DNA of 64,000 nt from MWBF01 sp964614645 (GCA_964614645.1 CAZTMA010000006.1:1-64000), one strand, 5' to 3'; shown: positions 50,538-59,422, counted from the first letter of the stretch. The notes: generated by a model not told the origin, from the letters alone. A program made the numbers and translations.

Positions 50538-50546
50538 ATTGTACCA
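50538..50546 (-). promoter_or_regulatory. Extended -10 promoter of regulator 1
   Basis: Minus-strand TGGTACAAT within GATTTTGTGGTACAATTTGT. It resembles the promoter of regulator 3 (TGCTATGAT within GATTTTGTGCTATGATTTGT), which suggests common ancestry. Confidence 0.55.
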
Positions 50547-50605
50547 CAAAATCAAGAATTCGAGGCGGTGAACTTAGCGTCGCATCGGCCATAGACCGTC
50601 TTCCC

Positions 50606-50638
50606 GCACCGCAACGATCCTGCAACGATTCTGACATC
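50606..50638 (+). promoter_or_regulatory. Candidate SARP-type operator, three 11-bp units (site C)
   Basis: GCACCGCAACG, ATCCTGCAACG and ATTCTGACATC run without gaps (50606-50616, 50617-50627, 50628-50638) in the divergent region between regulator 1 and the second metalloprotease. A weak -10 (TACGGC) begins 8 bases later, at 50647. Confidence 0.55.
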
Positions 50639-50702
50639 AAATCTGATACGGCTGTTTGATAAATTGTCTCCAGAGAGGTTCGCTCTCTGGAGGTGACTTG
50701 CT

Positions 50703-51848
50703 ATGGTCGGCCGGTCTGCTGGCAGGGTCGTCGTTATGGTGCTGGTGCTGCTGTGCCTGTCCGCCTTGGATAGAACATCGATATCGCCGGCCGCGCAGGT
50801 TGTGGCGGCAGCACATGCACCATCATCCCCGGAAGTCGTAGGGGGCCTGCACGGGCCGCAGCCGTTCGTGACCCTCTTCTGCCAGTTCCCCGATGTCCTG
50901 GAGAACATCGGACTGCCCTCACACTACGAGGGGCTACTTGGCGACGCCGAGCCCGGCATCGCGGATTACTGGACTGAAGTCTCGTACGGGCAGATCAACC
51001 TGGCGGGGAGCCGTGTAACCCGCTGGTACTTGATGCCACACCCATCAAGCGCATATCCGCTCCTGCACATCACGCCAGAGACACTCGGCCGTCTCGCCGA
51101 AGACTGCACTTCAGCCGCGGACGCCGATGTCTTCTTCCCTGACTATGTGGGCATCAACCTGGTGTTCAATCTCTGGAAGGATACGGCATACGGGGGCAAG
51201 CTGGGCCTGTTGCTCGACAACCGGGAAAGACTCTACGGCGTGACCTGGCTCAGCCTGGGTGGCTTTGGCTGCCAAAGCGCCATTGCCCACGAGATGGGGC
51301 ACGCCTTCGGGCTGACGCATTCAGCGAACGCGCGCGGCGAGGAGCACCGCAATCCCTGGGACGTGATGAGCGCCTGGGACAGCGGCCTGAAGCACCGCCA
51401 GTACGGCCACATCGCGCAGCATCCGATCGCGTACCACAAAGACCTGCTCGGCTGGATTCCCGCTGCCCGCAAGTTCATCGCGCAGCCGGGCACGACTAAC
51501 ACGATTACCCTCGAACGACTGGCACAACCGGCGACCGAGAATTACTTGATCGTCGAAATCCCGATACCCGGCGCGCCGGGCTGCTTCTATACTGTCGAGT
51601 CACGGCGTCGGGTGGGGTACGATCGCAACCTGCCGGCCGACGGCGTAGTCATCCACCGGATCGACCCCCACAGCTATCCGGCTGCGGTGGTGCTGGCGCA
51701 TGACACGGTCGATGGGGTGCTCGTGGCGAGCGCGTGGCGGCCCGGCGATGTATTCACGGATGCCCAGCAGGGAATTCGCATCGCGGTCGACCGCGCCACC
51801 GATACCGGCTACATGGTGGCGATCTCAACCAGCACGATGGGGAAGTAG
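50703..51848 (+). CDS. Secreted metzincin-type zinc metalloprotease 2
   Basis: 381 residues, paralogue of the protease at 46090 with the same order of parts: signal peptide (VVVMVLVLLCLSALD), GPQPFVTLFCQFPD, the zinc motif HEMGHAFGLTH starting at His196, Met-turn WDVMSAW with Met222, and a C-terminal beta domain (YTVESRRRVGYDRNLPADGVVIH). The insert after the zinc motif differs (ANARGEEHRNPWD). The start follows CTCTGGAGGTGA. It is divergent from regulator 1, with candidate operator repeats in between. The TAG stop overlaps the first base pair of a dispersed palindrome. Confidence 0.88.
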   Translation: MVGRSAGRVVVMVLVLLCLSALDRTSISPAAQVVAAAHAPSSPEVVGGLHGPQPFVTLFCQFPDVLENIGLPSHYEGLLGDAEPGIADYWTEVSYGQINLAGSRVTRWYLMPHPSSAYPLLHITPETLGRLAEDCTSAADADVFFPDYVGINLVFNLWKDTAYGGKLGLLLDNRERLYGVTWLSLGGFGCQSAIAHEMGHAFGLTHSANARGEEHRNPWDVMSAWDSGLKHRQYGHIAQHPIAYHKDLLGWIPAARKFIAQPGTTNTITLERLAQPATENYLIVEIPIPGAPGCFYTVESRRRVGYDRNLPADGVVIHRIDPHSYPAAVVLAHDTVDGVLVASAWRPGDVFTDAQQGIRIAVDRATDTGYMVAISTSTMGK

Positions 51849-51913
51849 GTTCGTAGTAGGTGCTTCAGCGCCAGTTCCAGGTTGAGGGGCGCTGAAGCAC
51901 CTACTACGAACCT
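51847..51913. repeat. Dispersed palindromic repeat, copy 4
   Basis: Perfect 26-base arms (51847-51872 and 51888-51913), starting AGGTTCGTAGTAGGTGC. Relative to copy 3 one arm base changed, and the partner base changed too, so pairing is kept. Confidence 0.92.
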
Positions 51914-51942
51914 CTCGCGCGACCGTGACAGACTGAGCGCGA

Positions 51943-51979
51943 ATTCTGGAACGATTCTGGAACACGGGCGCGGTACACT
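51943..51979 (+). promoter_or_regulatory. Candidate SARP-type operator and promoter (site A)
   Basis: ATTCTGGAACG (51943-51953) and ATTCTGGAACA (51954-51964) are tandem 11-mers with ten identical bases, followed by 9 bases and the -10 TACACT (51974-51979). There is no -35 hexamer; the repeats take its place, as in SARP-dependent promoters. Confidence 0.65.
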
Positions 51980-52050
51980 CCCAGTGTCGTGCAGCATCGG
52001 TGCATCGCTTACCGGCGGCACCGATCACAGGTGACGAAAGAAGTTCGATC

Positions 52051-52581
52051 ATGCATACGCGAACGTTGACCATCATCGGAGTGCTGGCGCTGCTCGTCAT
52101 GGTGCTGACCACTGCGACGGCAGCCGCCGACAACCGCACACCCTTCAGCGGGCAACAGTACTGGGGCCCGGAGGGTGAGCCGGAACGCTATTGGGAGCCC
52201 GGAAACAATGCTTTCTTCTGGCGTGACTATCCGTTCACCTTCTATCTCCTGTCGACCGACCCACGCTATCAGGGGACGATGCTCGTCAACCACAACGGCA
52301 ACTACTGGCTGGAACCCAATAGCCCTATCGGTGCAGTGGGGCAGACCTGGGGTACGTTCCGAATCGAGGCTGACTGGGATCTGGTCTTCGGCAACTGTCC
52401 CGACTACTGGGAGGGCACATTCACCGGCGATGTGGCCGCTGACGGCCGTGAAGTGATCAAGAGCAGGGCCAAGGGCTACGGCGCCTACGCAGGCCTGCAA
52501 CTCCGCACGACAGCATCTACGCTCCACACTGTTGACGTCTACTACACTGTCGAGGGCGAGATCCTGGACCCGGGCAAGTAA
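52051..52581 (+). CDS. Small secreted protein of unknown function
   Basis: 176 residues with a signal peptide (MHTRTLTIIGVLALLVMVLT then TATAAA). The mature part is aromatic and beta-prone (YWGPEGEPERYWEPGNNAFF, GTFRIEADWDLVFGNCPDYW, TVDVYYTVEGEILDPGK) with one Cys. I do not recognise the family. Its promoter has the clearest operator repeats of the island, so it probably belongs to the same regulon as the metalloproteases. ATG 52051 is preceded by GAAAGAAG. Confidence 0.75.
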   Translation: MHTRTLTIIGVLALLVMVLTTATAAADNRTPFSGQQYWGPEGEPERYWEPGNNAFFWRDYPFTFYLLSTDPRYQGTMLVNHNGNYWLEPNSPIGAVGQTWGTFRIEADWDLVFGNCPDYWEGTFTGDVAADGREVIKSRAKGYGAYAGLQLRTTASTLHTVDVYYTVEGEILDPGK

Positions 52582-52642
52582 TCCGCCCGGCCTGAAGTTA
52601 TGGCGAACGCGACGCAGAGTAGTCACACGATGACGGCCGCCG

Positions 52643-52689
52643 CAGGTTCGTAGTGGGCGCAAGGCGCTGAAGCGCCCACTACGAACCTG
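52643..52689. repeat. Dispersed palindromic repeat, copy 5
   Basis: Perfect 18-base arms starting CAGGTTCGTAGTGGGCGC (52643-52660, 52672-52689), loop AAGGCGCTGAA. The right arm overlaps the end of regulator 2 and supplies its last codons and TAG stop. Confidence 0.9.
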
Positions 52690-55600
52690 GGGCGGCGACG
52701 ATCTCCGCGATGACCTCATCCACCGGACGCGCAGAGCCGCGGGCCGTAGCGGCTGCCAGAGATTCCGCGTCCTGGCGAGAGGCGAACTCGGCACTCAACT
52801 TGCAGGCTCTCTCGCGCACTCTGTATGGAGTGCCGTGCCATGCCAGCAGGCAACCGCACACCTCGGCCGCGCGCTCAGGCTCGTCCGTCTGCACAGCTGT
52901 CTGAGCCCAGCACAGCAGCACCCACGCCTTCGTCTCGGCCCACAACCCCGGCCGGGCAAGCACCCGGTGACACAGTGCCTGCGCCCCCCCAATATCGCCG
53001 CCATCCAGCGCCACGCGCGCCCGACCATACAGGCCCCCGGCCTGCCATCCCGCAGCGTAGGCTTCACCGAAGTGGTGCTCTGCGGCCGTGGGATTGCCCA
53101 GCGCAAGTTCGACATGGCCCAACATGCACAGCGTGCCGCCGGAAGTCTCCCGCATCCCGGCATCGCGTCCCACTTCGATACTGCGCAGGAAGCACGCCCG
53201 CGCACGCTTCGGCCGGCCCAGCGCCAATTGGGTCTGCCCGAGTAAGCTCAGCGCCTGGCCGAGCAGCAGCTTATCGTCAAAGGCACTCGCCGTGCTGGTC
53301 ATCCAGCGTGCGGCGGCCTCAGCCTCGTCGAGCGCGCCCGTATACAACAGCCCTAGCACCTGGACCCGGGTGGCGTACGCGCGCAGCAGCTCGCAGCATG
53401 CCTGCTCGGAAGCAGCGATGGCTTCGGACATGAGTTGCAGGGCTGCCGCATATTCGCCCTGGGCGACCAATCCGTATCCGGCGCCCCAGGATGCCTCGAT
53501 GTGCCACAGCCGGGAACCCTCTGGCGTATAGGGTGGGAGGCTGAGGCTCCCGGTTTGCAGCTCATCGCAGAGCTGGAGGAAGATACGGGCCGACTCGACG
53601 ATATCGCCCATGTCCTGCAACAACCAGGCGCGCATCCGGCGGTAGAAGTAGTGGGCCTCGGCCCAGCGGGCTGCGCCCAGCGCGCGGTCTGCCAGCAGCC
53701 GCTGCGCCTCATCCAATAACGCGCCCGCGTCCGCAAGCCGTCCTGACCGCTCCCACATCTCACTCAGACCGGTAAGCAGCATGGCTACGACTGCGGCGAA
53801 ATCGGGTGCCCCCTGCTCGCTGTCCGGGCGTGAGCGCAGCGCCTGCAGGCCGGCCTCCAGCACCGCGCCGATATCACTGCGCGAACCCTGCCGGTCCGCC
53901 ATAAAGCTGAGACTGAGCATCAGCAGCCAGATCCCCTCCAGGTCCACGGCCGCAATGGTCCACTCCCAGGCCGCCATCAGGTTGGGCCGCTCCAGCCCCA
54001 GCTTGTGGATCAGCTCGCGGCGGCGCCACACTTCGATCCAAAGGTCCACGACCAGTGGTTGGAAGAAGCGGGCGTGACGGGCACGCACGGCGTCCGGGGG
54101 TTCCCCCGTCTCGGACTCGTGATCCCGTACCAGCCGCTCGGCGCAGTACTGCCGGATCAATTCGTGGACGGCATAGCGGCCTGTCTCGGCCAGGTTTAGC
54201 CACGAGGCATCCACCAGACGCGCCAGATCGAACAGGCTCGCGCCGGTCACGGCCTCCGTTGCCTCGGCAGTGAAGCCGCCCCGGAACACCGCCAGCTGGC
54301 GCAAGATGGACCGCTCGTGTGGGTCCAGCAGCCGCCACGAGTAATCGAAGGTTGCGGCCATGCTGCGCTGCCGCTCGGGCACACCCCGCGCGGTCGTGGT
54401 CAGAATTTCCAGGCCCTGCTCCAGCCGCCGGGTAATATCGTCCAGTGGCAGGGCGCGCGTCCATGCGGCAGCCATCTCGATGGCCAGCGGAACCCCATGG
54501 AGCAGGCGGCAGATATGCGCAATCGTGTGGCCCTCATCAGGCGTCGGGGCAAAGTCCGGCTGCAAGCGGCGTACGGTAGCCATGAACAGATGCGTGGCAC
54601 TATACTGCTCCAGCACGGCCAGCGTCGCTTCCGGCGATAGGCGTCGCTGCACTGCACCTTCCGGCGCATGCGATGGCACAGTCAACCCCTCCAGCGGCTC
54701 CAGCCACTCCGCCGCCACATTCAGCCGCGCCCGCGATGTCACCAGCAGTTTGACCTCCGGCGCCTGGTTGACCAACGTCATCACCAAGCCGTAACCGTCC
54801 CGCCGCTCCGGTTCCGGCCCCGTCAGCAGGTGCTCATAGTTGTCCAGTACGAGGAGCATCCGCCGGTCGGCCAGGTACTCCAGCAGCCGCGCATCCGTGC
54901 CCCCTGCGCCATGCTCCACCAGCCCCAGCGTGCCCAGGATCGTGCCCGCCAACTGCTCTGCCGTCGTCAGCGGCGCCAGGTCCACAAAACAGACGCCCTG
55001 CGGGAAGCAGTCGACCGCGCGCCGCGCGGCCTCCAGTGCCAGCCGCGTCTTGCCCATGCCACCCGGCCCCAGCACCGTCAGCAGGTGACACGCCGGGTCG
55101 GCCAGTCGTGCGGCTACCTGCGCCAACTGCGCCTCCCGGCCGATAAACGGCGTCACATCCGGCGGCAGATTGTGAGCCGGTCGGGCTGCAGGCGAGGACA
55201 TGGAGAGCGCGGTCGAGGAGGCTGCAGCGGCCAGGAGGGCATGGTGCTGGTCGGTGGTCTCCGGCGCAGGCGGGATGCCCAGCTCGGCCGCCAGGACGTG
55301 GACGCACTGCTCGTACTGCCGCATGGCGCCGGGCCGGTCGCCCATTGCCGCGTACAGTCGCATCAGCAGCCGGTGCGCCGGCTCGTGCAGCGGGTCCAGC
55401 GCGAGCCAGCGCCGGGCATATGGCAGCGCCGCAGCATACTCCTGCCGCTCCGCCAGCGCCGTCGCCAGTCGCTCCAGCGCCGCGGATAGCTCGAGCCGCA
55501 GGGTCTCTGTAGTCAGGGTCTGCCACGCGTCGAACTCCTCCGTCTCGCGCAGCGAGAAGCCGGCCAGGAAGTCACCGTGCGCCAGCTCGACAGCCTCACG

Positions 55601-55978
55601 CAGCGCCGTGAGGCAGGCCGGGCAGAGCGCGCCCTCGCCATGCGCATGGGCGGTGACACGGGCCAGATGGTCGCGGAACTGCAGCACGTCGACACGGAGG
55701 GCGCCGCTGGCCAGCGCGACGCAGCCTTCGGACGTCTCGAGGATGCCGGGACCGAACACCTGGCGCAGCTCGCTCAGCGCGCGGCGCAGGCCGCTGCGGC
55801 CCTGGACCGCATCGGCCTCCGGCCAGAAGAGGAGGGCGAGGGAATCGCGGCCGTGCGGCCGGCCGGTGACGGCCAGGTACGCGAGCAGGGCCAGCGTCTT
55901 GTGGCGCTCGAAGTGGAGGGGATCGCCCGCGTGCAACGCCCGGGGCGGCCCGAACAAAATCAGGTCCAGGCCAGACAT
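52679..55978 (-). CDS. AfsR-like regulator 2 (winged helix-BTAD-NB-ARC-TPR)
   Basis: 1,099 residues with the same architecture as regulator 1: winged helix (LHFERHKTLALLAYLAVTGR, LRRALSELRQVFG), BTAD (FLAGFSLRETEEFDAWQTL), NB-ARC with GPGGMGKTR and LLVLDNYEHLL, then a helical/TPR region. The first 230 residues are almost identical to regulator 3, while the TPR parts differ widely. ATG 55978 follows GAGGTG; an upstream GTG at 55987 is possible. The last residues VAAPGS and the stop are written by a dispersed palindrome, so the original C-terminus may have been longer. It is downstream of regulator 3 in the same operon. Confidence 0.88.
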   Translation of the reverse strand: MSGLDLILFGPPRALHAGDPLHFERHKTLALLAYLAVTGRPHGRDSLALLFWPEADAVQGRSGLRRALSELRQVFGPGILETSEGCVALASGALRVDVLQFRDHLARVTAHAHGEGALCPACLTALREAVELAHGDFLAGFSLRETEEFDAWQTLTTETLRLELSAALERLATALAERQEYAAALPYARRWLALDPLHEPAHRLLMRLYAAMGDRPGAMRQYEQCVHVLAAELGIPPAPETTDQHHALLAAAASSTALSMSSPAARPAHNLPPDVTPFIGREAQLAQVAARLADPACHLLTVLGPGGMGKTRLALEAARRAVDCFPQGVCFVDLAPLTTAEQLAGTILGTLGLVEHGAGGTDARLLEYLADRRMLLVLDNYEHLLTGPEPERRDGYGLVMTLVNQAPEVKLLVTSRARLNVAAEWLEPLEGLTVPSHAPEGAVQRRLSPEATLAVLEQYSATHLFMATVRRLQPDFAPTPDEGHTIAHICRLLHGVPLAIEMAAAWTRALPLDDITRRLEQGLEILTTTARGVPERQRSMAATFDYSWRLLDPHERSILRQLAVFRGGFTAEATEAVTGASLFDLARLVDASWLNLAETGRYAVHELIRQYCAERLVRDHESETGEPPDAVRARHARFFQPLVVDLWIEVWRRRELIHKLGLERPNLMAAWEWTIAAVDLEGIWLLMLSLSFMADRQGSRSDIGAVLEAGLQALRSRPDSEQGAPDFAAVVAMLLTGLSEMWERSGRLADAGALLDEAQRLLADRALGAARWAEAHYFYRRMRAWLLQDMGDIVESARIFLQLCDELQTGSLSLPPYTPEGSRLWHIEASWGAGYGLVAQGEYAAALQLMSEAIAASEQACCELLRAYATRVQVLGLLYTGALDEAEAAARWMTSTASAFDDKLLLGQALSLLGQTQLALGRPKRARACFLRSIEVGRDAGMRETSGGTLCMLGHVELALGNPTAAEHHFGEAYAAGWQAGGLYGRARVALDGGDIGGAQALCHRVLARPGLWAETKAWVLLCWAQTAVQTDEPERAAEVCGCLLAWHGTPYRVRERACKLSAEFASRQDAESLAAATARGSARPVDEVIAEIVAAPGS
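55561..55941. repeat. Duplicated block, identical to 58879-59259
   Basis: 381 bases coding for the winged-helix/BTAD part of regulator 2 are identical by eye to 58879-59259 in regulator 3 (offset 3,318). A second patch of near identity covers the NB-ARC part (about 54838-54982 against 58174-58320). Confidence 0.85.
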
Positions 55979-56011
55979 GAGGCACACCTCGTGCAGCGCT
56001 GAGGGATCGGA

Positions 56012-59000
56012 TTACACAGGCTGACCCACGGGGCCGACAACCTCGGCAACGATATCTGCCGGTTCGCGCGCCCTGCCGCGTGCCGTCGCCGCGGCCAGGT
56101 CTGCCGCCGGCATCCGGTCAGTGAGTTCTGCAAGCAGCTGAGTCGCGTCCTGGCGCTCGGCAAACCGCGTGCCGCGCCAGGCAAGGAGAAAGCCGCAGAG
56201 CTCCGCCGCATATTCCGGCTCGCCCAGCTGCGCGGTCGCCTCGGCAAACTGCATGAGCGTCTGACCCTTCAGCCACGCCCACAGGCCTTGCCCGGTCAGA
56301 ACCTGGCGGCACAGTTCGCGCGCGGCCGCCGGATCCCCGCGCGCCAAGGCCAGTCGGGCCAGCCCATAAAGGCCCCCCGGCAGCCAGCTTGCCTCGCAGG
56401 CCCGGCGGAAGTGACGCTCCGCCAGGGCCAGGTCACCCAGCGCGATCTCGGCGTGCCCGAGCAGGCATAACGTGTAGCCGTTCCCTACGTCCCTGTCCCA
56501 ATGACGTCCCAATTCAAGGTTACGATGGAAGCAGGCAAGGGCACGGTCTGGCCGGCCGAGCGCCAGGTGCGTCTGACCCAACAGCGTGAGAGCAAAACCG
56601 ATCATCTGTTTGTGATCGAACTCCGTGGCTGCTGCAAACAGGCGTCGTGACGCCTGTTCGGCTTGGGCGTAGTTCCCTATCTGTAATAGCACTGGTATCT
56701 GGAGGCGCGCCGCATACGCCCACAACAGCTTTAGATTCGCCTGTTCGGCCTCAGCAATGCCTTCTGCGATATAGCGTAGCGCCTCATCATAGTCTCCGGC
56801 GGCCAGCAGGCTCTGCACTACGCCCCAGCATGTTTCAACGTGCCACACGTGGGTGCCATCGGGCGTATACGGCGGCAGTATGAGGCCGTCGTGTATGTCT
56901 GCTCGTAGCTCATTGAAGATCCGGGCCGACCGGTCATATTCACCCAGATAGTACAACCACTGCGCCCGTATCCTGCGGTTAAAATATCGGGCCTCAGCCC
57001 AATGCGCCGCACCCTTGTCGTGGTCACCCAACAGCCGAGCAGCTTCGTCCAGCCCAGCATCAGTATCGGCCATACGACCATCATGGACCCACATTTCGCA
57101 AACAGAAGTCTCGATGAGGGCAACGGCCACGGTCCAGTCCGGGTCATCGTGGTGCACCCGAGCATGCTCCCGCAGCCGGCACAGACCCGCTTCCAGTGCG
57201 GCCGTAACCGCTGCGGGAGCGCCCTGCGTGGCGCCCAGGAAAAGGAGTCCTAACCGCAGCGGCCACACACCCGGCAGATCCCCCGCAGTCACGGTCCACT
57301 CCCAGGCGGCCATCAGGTTGGCTAAATCGGGCAGTATCTCACGGACGGTGCCCGGCCGTCTCCAAAAATCCGTCCAGCGATCCATGATGAGGGGCTGGAA
57401 GTAGCGCGAATGGCGAGCACGCACGGTATCCGGGTCCTCACCCATCTCCGCCGCGTGCTCCTGTGCCAGCTTCTCGGCACAGTACTGCCGGATCAGCTCG
57501 TGCACGCCGTAGCGCCCCCCCTCCCCCAGCCGCAGCCACGACGCATCCACCAGCGCAGCCAGCTCGCCCAGCCCTGCCCTCGTCACCGCCTCGGCTGCCT
57601 CCGCAGTGAAGCCGCCCCGAAACACAGCGAGCTGGCGCAAGATGGACCGCTCGCGCGGGGCCAGCAGCCGCCACGAGTAATCGAAGGTTGCGGCCATGCT
57701 GCGCTGCCGCTCAGGCACACCCCGCGCGGTCGTGGTCAGGATTTCTAGGCCCTGCTCGATCCGCCGGGCAATCTCGGCCAGCGCCAGGGCGCGCGTCCAT
57801 GCGGCAGCCATCTCGATTGCCAGCGGCACACCGCGAAGCAGGCGGCAGATGTGCGCAATCGTGTGGCCCTCATCGGGCGTCGGGGCGAAGTCCGGCCGCA
57901 AGCGGCGTACGGCAGTCACGAACAGGTGCGTGGCACTGTACTGCTCCAGCACGGCCAGCGTCGCTTCGCGCGACAGGCGCCGCTGCACTGCGCCTTCCGG
58001 CGGCTGCAGTGGCACGGCCAGCCCCTCCAGCGGCTCCAGCCACTCCGCCGCCACGTTCAGCCGCGCCCGCGACGTCACCAGCAGCTTCACTCCCGGGGCT
58101 GCGCCCACCAGCTGCATGACTAACCCGTAGCCATCCCGGCGATCGACCTCCTGGCCGCTCAGCAGGTGCTCGTAGTTGTCCAGTACGAGGAGCATCCGCC
58201 GGTCGGCCAGGTACTCCAGCAGCCGCGCATCCGTGCCCCCTGCGCCATGCTCCACCAGCCCCAGCGTGCCCAGGATCGTGCCCGCCAACTGCTCTGCCGT
58301 CGTCAGCGGCGCCAGGTCCACGAACCACACGCCCTGAGGAAAGTGGCCCACTGCGCGCCGGGAAGCCTCGATCGCCAGCCGCGTCTTGCCGATACCCCCC
58401 GACCCCAGCACCGTCAGCAGGTGACACGCCGGGTCGGCCAGCCGCGCGGCTACCTGCGCCAGCTGCGCCTCCCGGCCGATGAACGGCGTTACATCCGGCG
58501 GCAGATTGTGGACGGGTACGGCCACCGGCTCCTGAGCCTGTGGACCGGTGAAGAGAGCGGCGTGCAGCCTGCCGGTTTCCAGGTCCGGCGAGATCCCTAG
58601 TTCGTCCGCCAGGATCTGGACGCACTGCTCGTACTGCCGCACGGCGGCGGGCCGGTCGCCCGTTGCCGCATACAGCCGCATCAGCAGCCGGTGCGCCGGC
58701 TCGTGCAGCGGGTCCAGCGTCAACCAGCGCCGGGCGTACGGCAGCGCCGCAGCATACTCCTGCCGCTCCGCCAGCGCCGTGGCCAGTCGTTCCAACGCCG
58801 CGGATAGCTCGAGCCGCAGGGTCTCCGTGGTCAGGGTCTGCCAGGCGTCGAACTCCTCCGTCTCGCGCAGCGAGAAGCCGGCCAGGAAGTCACCGTGCGC
58901 CAGCTCGACAGCCTCACGCAGCGCCGTGAGGCAGGCCGGGCAGAGCGCGCCCTCGCCATGCGCATGGGCGGTGACACGGGCCAGATGGTCGCGGAACTGC

Positions 59001-59308
59001 AGCACGTCGACACGGAGGGCGCCGCTGGCCAGCGCGACGCAGCCTTCGGACGTCTCGAGGATGCCGGGACCGAACACCTGGCGCAGCTCGCTCAGCGCGC
59101 GGCGCAGGCCGCTGCGGCCCTGGACCGCATCGGCCTCCGGCCAGAAGAGGAGGGCGAGGGAATCGCGGCCGTGCGGCCGGCCGGTGACGGCCAGGTACGC
59201 GAGCAGGGCCAGCGTCTTGTGGCGCTCGAAGTGGAGGGGATCGCCCGCGTGCAACGCCCGTGGCGGCCCGAACAATACCAAGTCCAGGTCGGATTCCAGG
59301 CCCAACAT
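56012..59308 (-). CDS. AfsR-like regulator 3 (winged helix-BTAD-NB-ARC-TPR)
   Basis: 1,098 residues. Winged helix and BTAD are as in regulator 2, with essentially the same residues; NB-ARC has GSGGIGKTR, where the first P-loop Gly-Pro is Gly-Ser, and LLVLDNYEHLL. The TPR part (from about residue 650) is only moderately like regulator 2 and unlike regulator 1. ATG 59308 has AGGAG 8 bases upstream; GTG 59314 is an alternative. It is the first gene of a two-regulator operon, 33 bases before regulator 2, and divergent from the NTF2/SGNH lipoprotein gene, whose promoter carries operator-like repeats. Confidence 0.88.
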   Translation of the reverse strand: MLGLESDLDLVLFGPPRALHAGDPLHFERHKTLALLAYLAVTGRPHGRDSLALLFWPEADAVQGRSGLRRALSELRQVFGPGILETSEGCVALASGALRVDVLQFRDHLARVTAHAHGEGALCPACLTALREAVELAHGDFLAGFSLRETEEFDAWQTLTTETLRLELSAALERLATALAERQEYAAALPYARRWLTLDPLHEPAHRLLMRLYAATGDRPAAVRQYEQCVQILADELGISPDLETGRLHAALFTGPQAQEPVAVPVHNLPPDVTPFIGREAQLAQVAARLADPACHLLTVLGSGGIGKTRLAIEASRRAVGHFPQGVWFVDLAPLTTAEQLAGTILGTLGLVEHGAGGTDARLLEYLADRRMLLVLDNYEHLLSGQEVDRRDGYGLVMQLVGAAPGVKLLVTSRARLNVAAEWLEPLEGLAVPLQPPEGAVQRRLSREATLAVLEQYSATHLFVTAVRRLRPDFAPTPDEGHTIAHICRLLRGVPLAIEMAAAWTRALALAEIARRIEQGLEILTTTARGVPERQRSMAATFDYSWRLLAPRERSILRQLAVFRGGFTAEAAEAVTRAGLGELAALVDASWLRLGEGGRYGVHELIRQYCAEKLAQEHAAEMGEDPDTVRARHSRYFQPLIMDRWTDFWRRPGTVREILPDLANLMAAWEWTVTAGDLPGVWPLRLGLLFLGATQGAPAAVTAALEAGLCRLREHARVHHDDPDWTVAVALIETSVCEMWVHDGRMADTDAGLDEAARLLGDHDKGAAHWAEARYFNRRIRAQWLYYLGEYDRSARIFNELRADIHDGLILPPYTPDGTHVWHVETCWGVVQSLLAAGDYDEALRYIAEGIAEAEQANLKLLWAYAARLQIPVLLQIGNYAQAEQASRRLFAAATEFDHKQMIGFALTLLGQTHLALGRPDRALACFHRNLELGRHWDRDVGNGYTLCLLGHAEIALGDLALAERHFRRACEASWLPGGLYGLARLALARGDPAAARELCRQVLTGQGLWAWLKGQTLMQFAEATAQLGEPEYAAELCGFLLAWRGTRFAERQDATQLLAELTDRMPAADLAAATARGRAREPADIVAEVVGPVGQPV

Positions 59309-59334
59309 ATGCACAACTCCTGGGCTACATACAA

Positions 59335-59343
59335 ATCATAGCA
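59335..59343 (-). promoter_or_regulatory. Extended -10 promoter of regulators 3 and 2
   Basis: Minus-strand TGCTATGAT, 27 bases before the regulator 3 start. Its context is similar to that of the regulator 1 promoter. Confidence 0.5.
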
Positions 59344-59385
59344 CAAAATCGCGCGAATAGCGCAATGAATTTAGCCTGAGCGCGA

Positions 59386-59422
59386 ATTCTGTCACGATTT
59401 TGCAACGCTGGCCCTGTATGCT
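59386..59422 (+). promoter_or_regulatory. Candidate SARP-type operator and promoter (site B)
   Basis: ATTCTGTCACG (59386-59396) and ATTTTGCAACG (59397-59407), then 9 bases and the -10 TATGCT (59417-59422). The spacing is identical to site A, and the preceding GAGCGCGA is also shared. It drives the lipoprotein gene. Confidence 0.65.
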
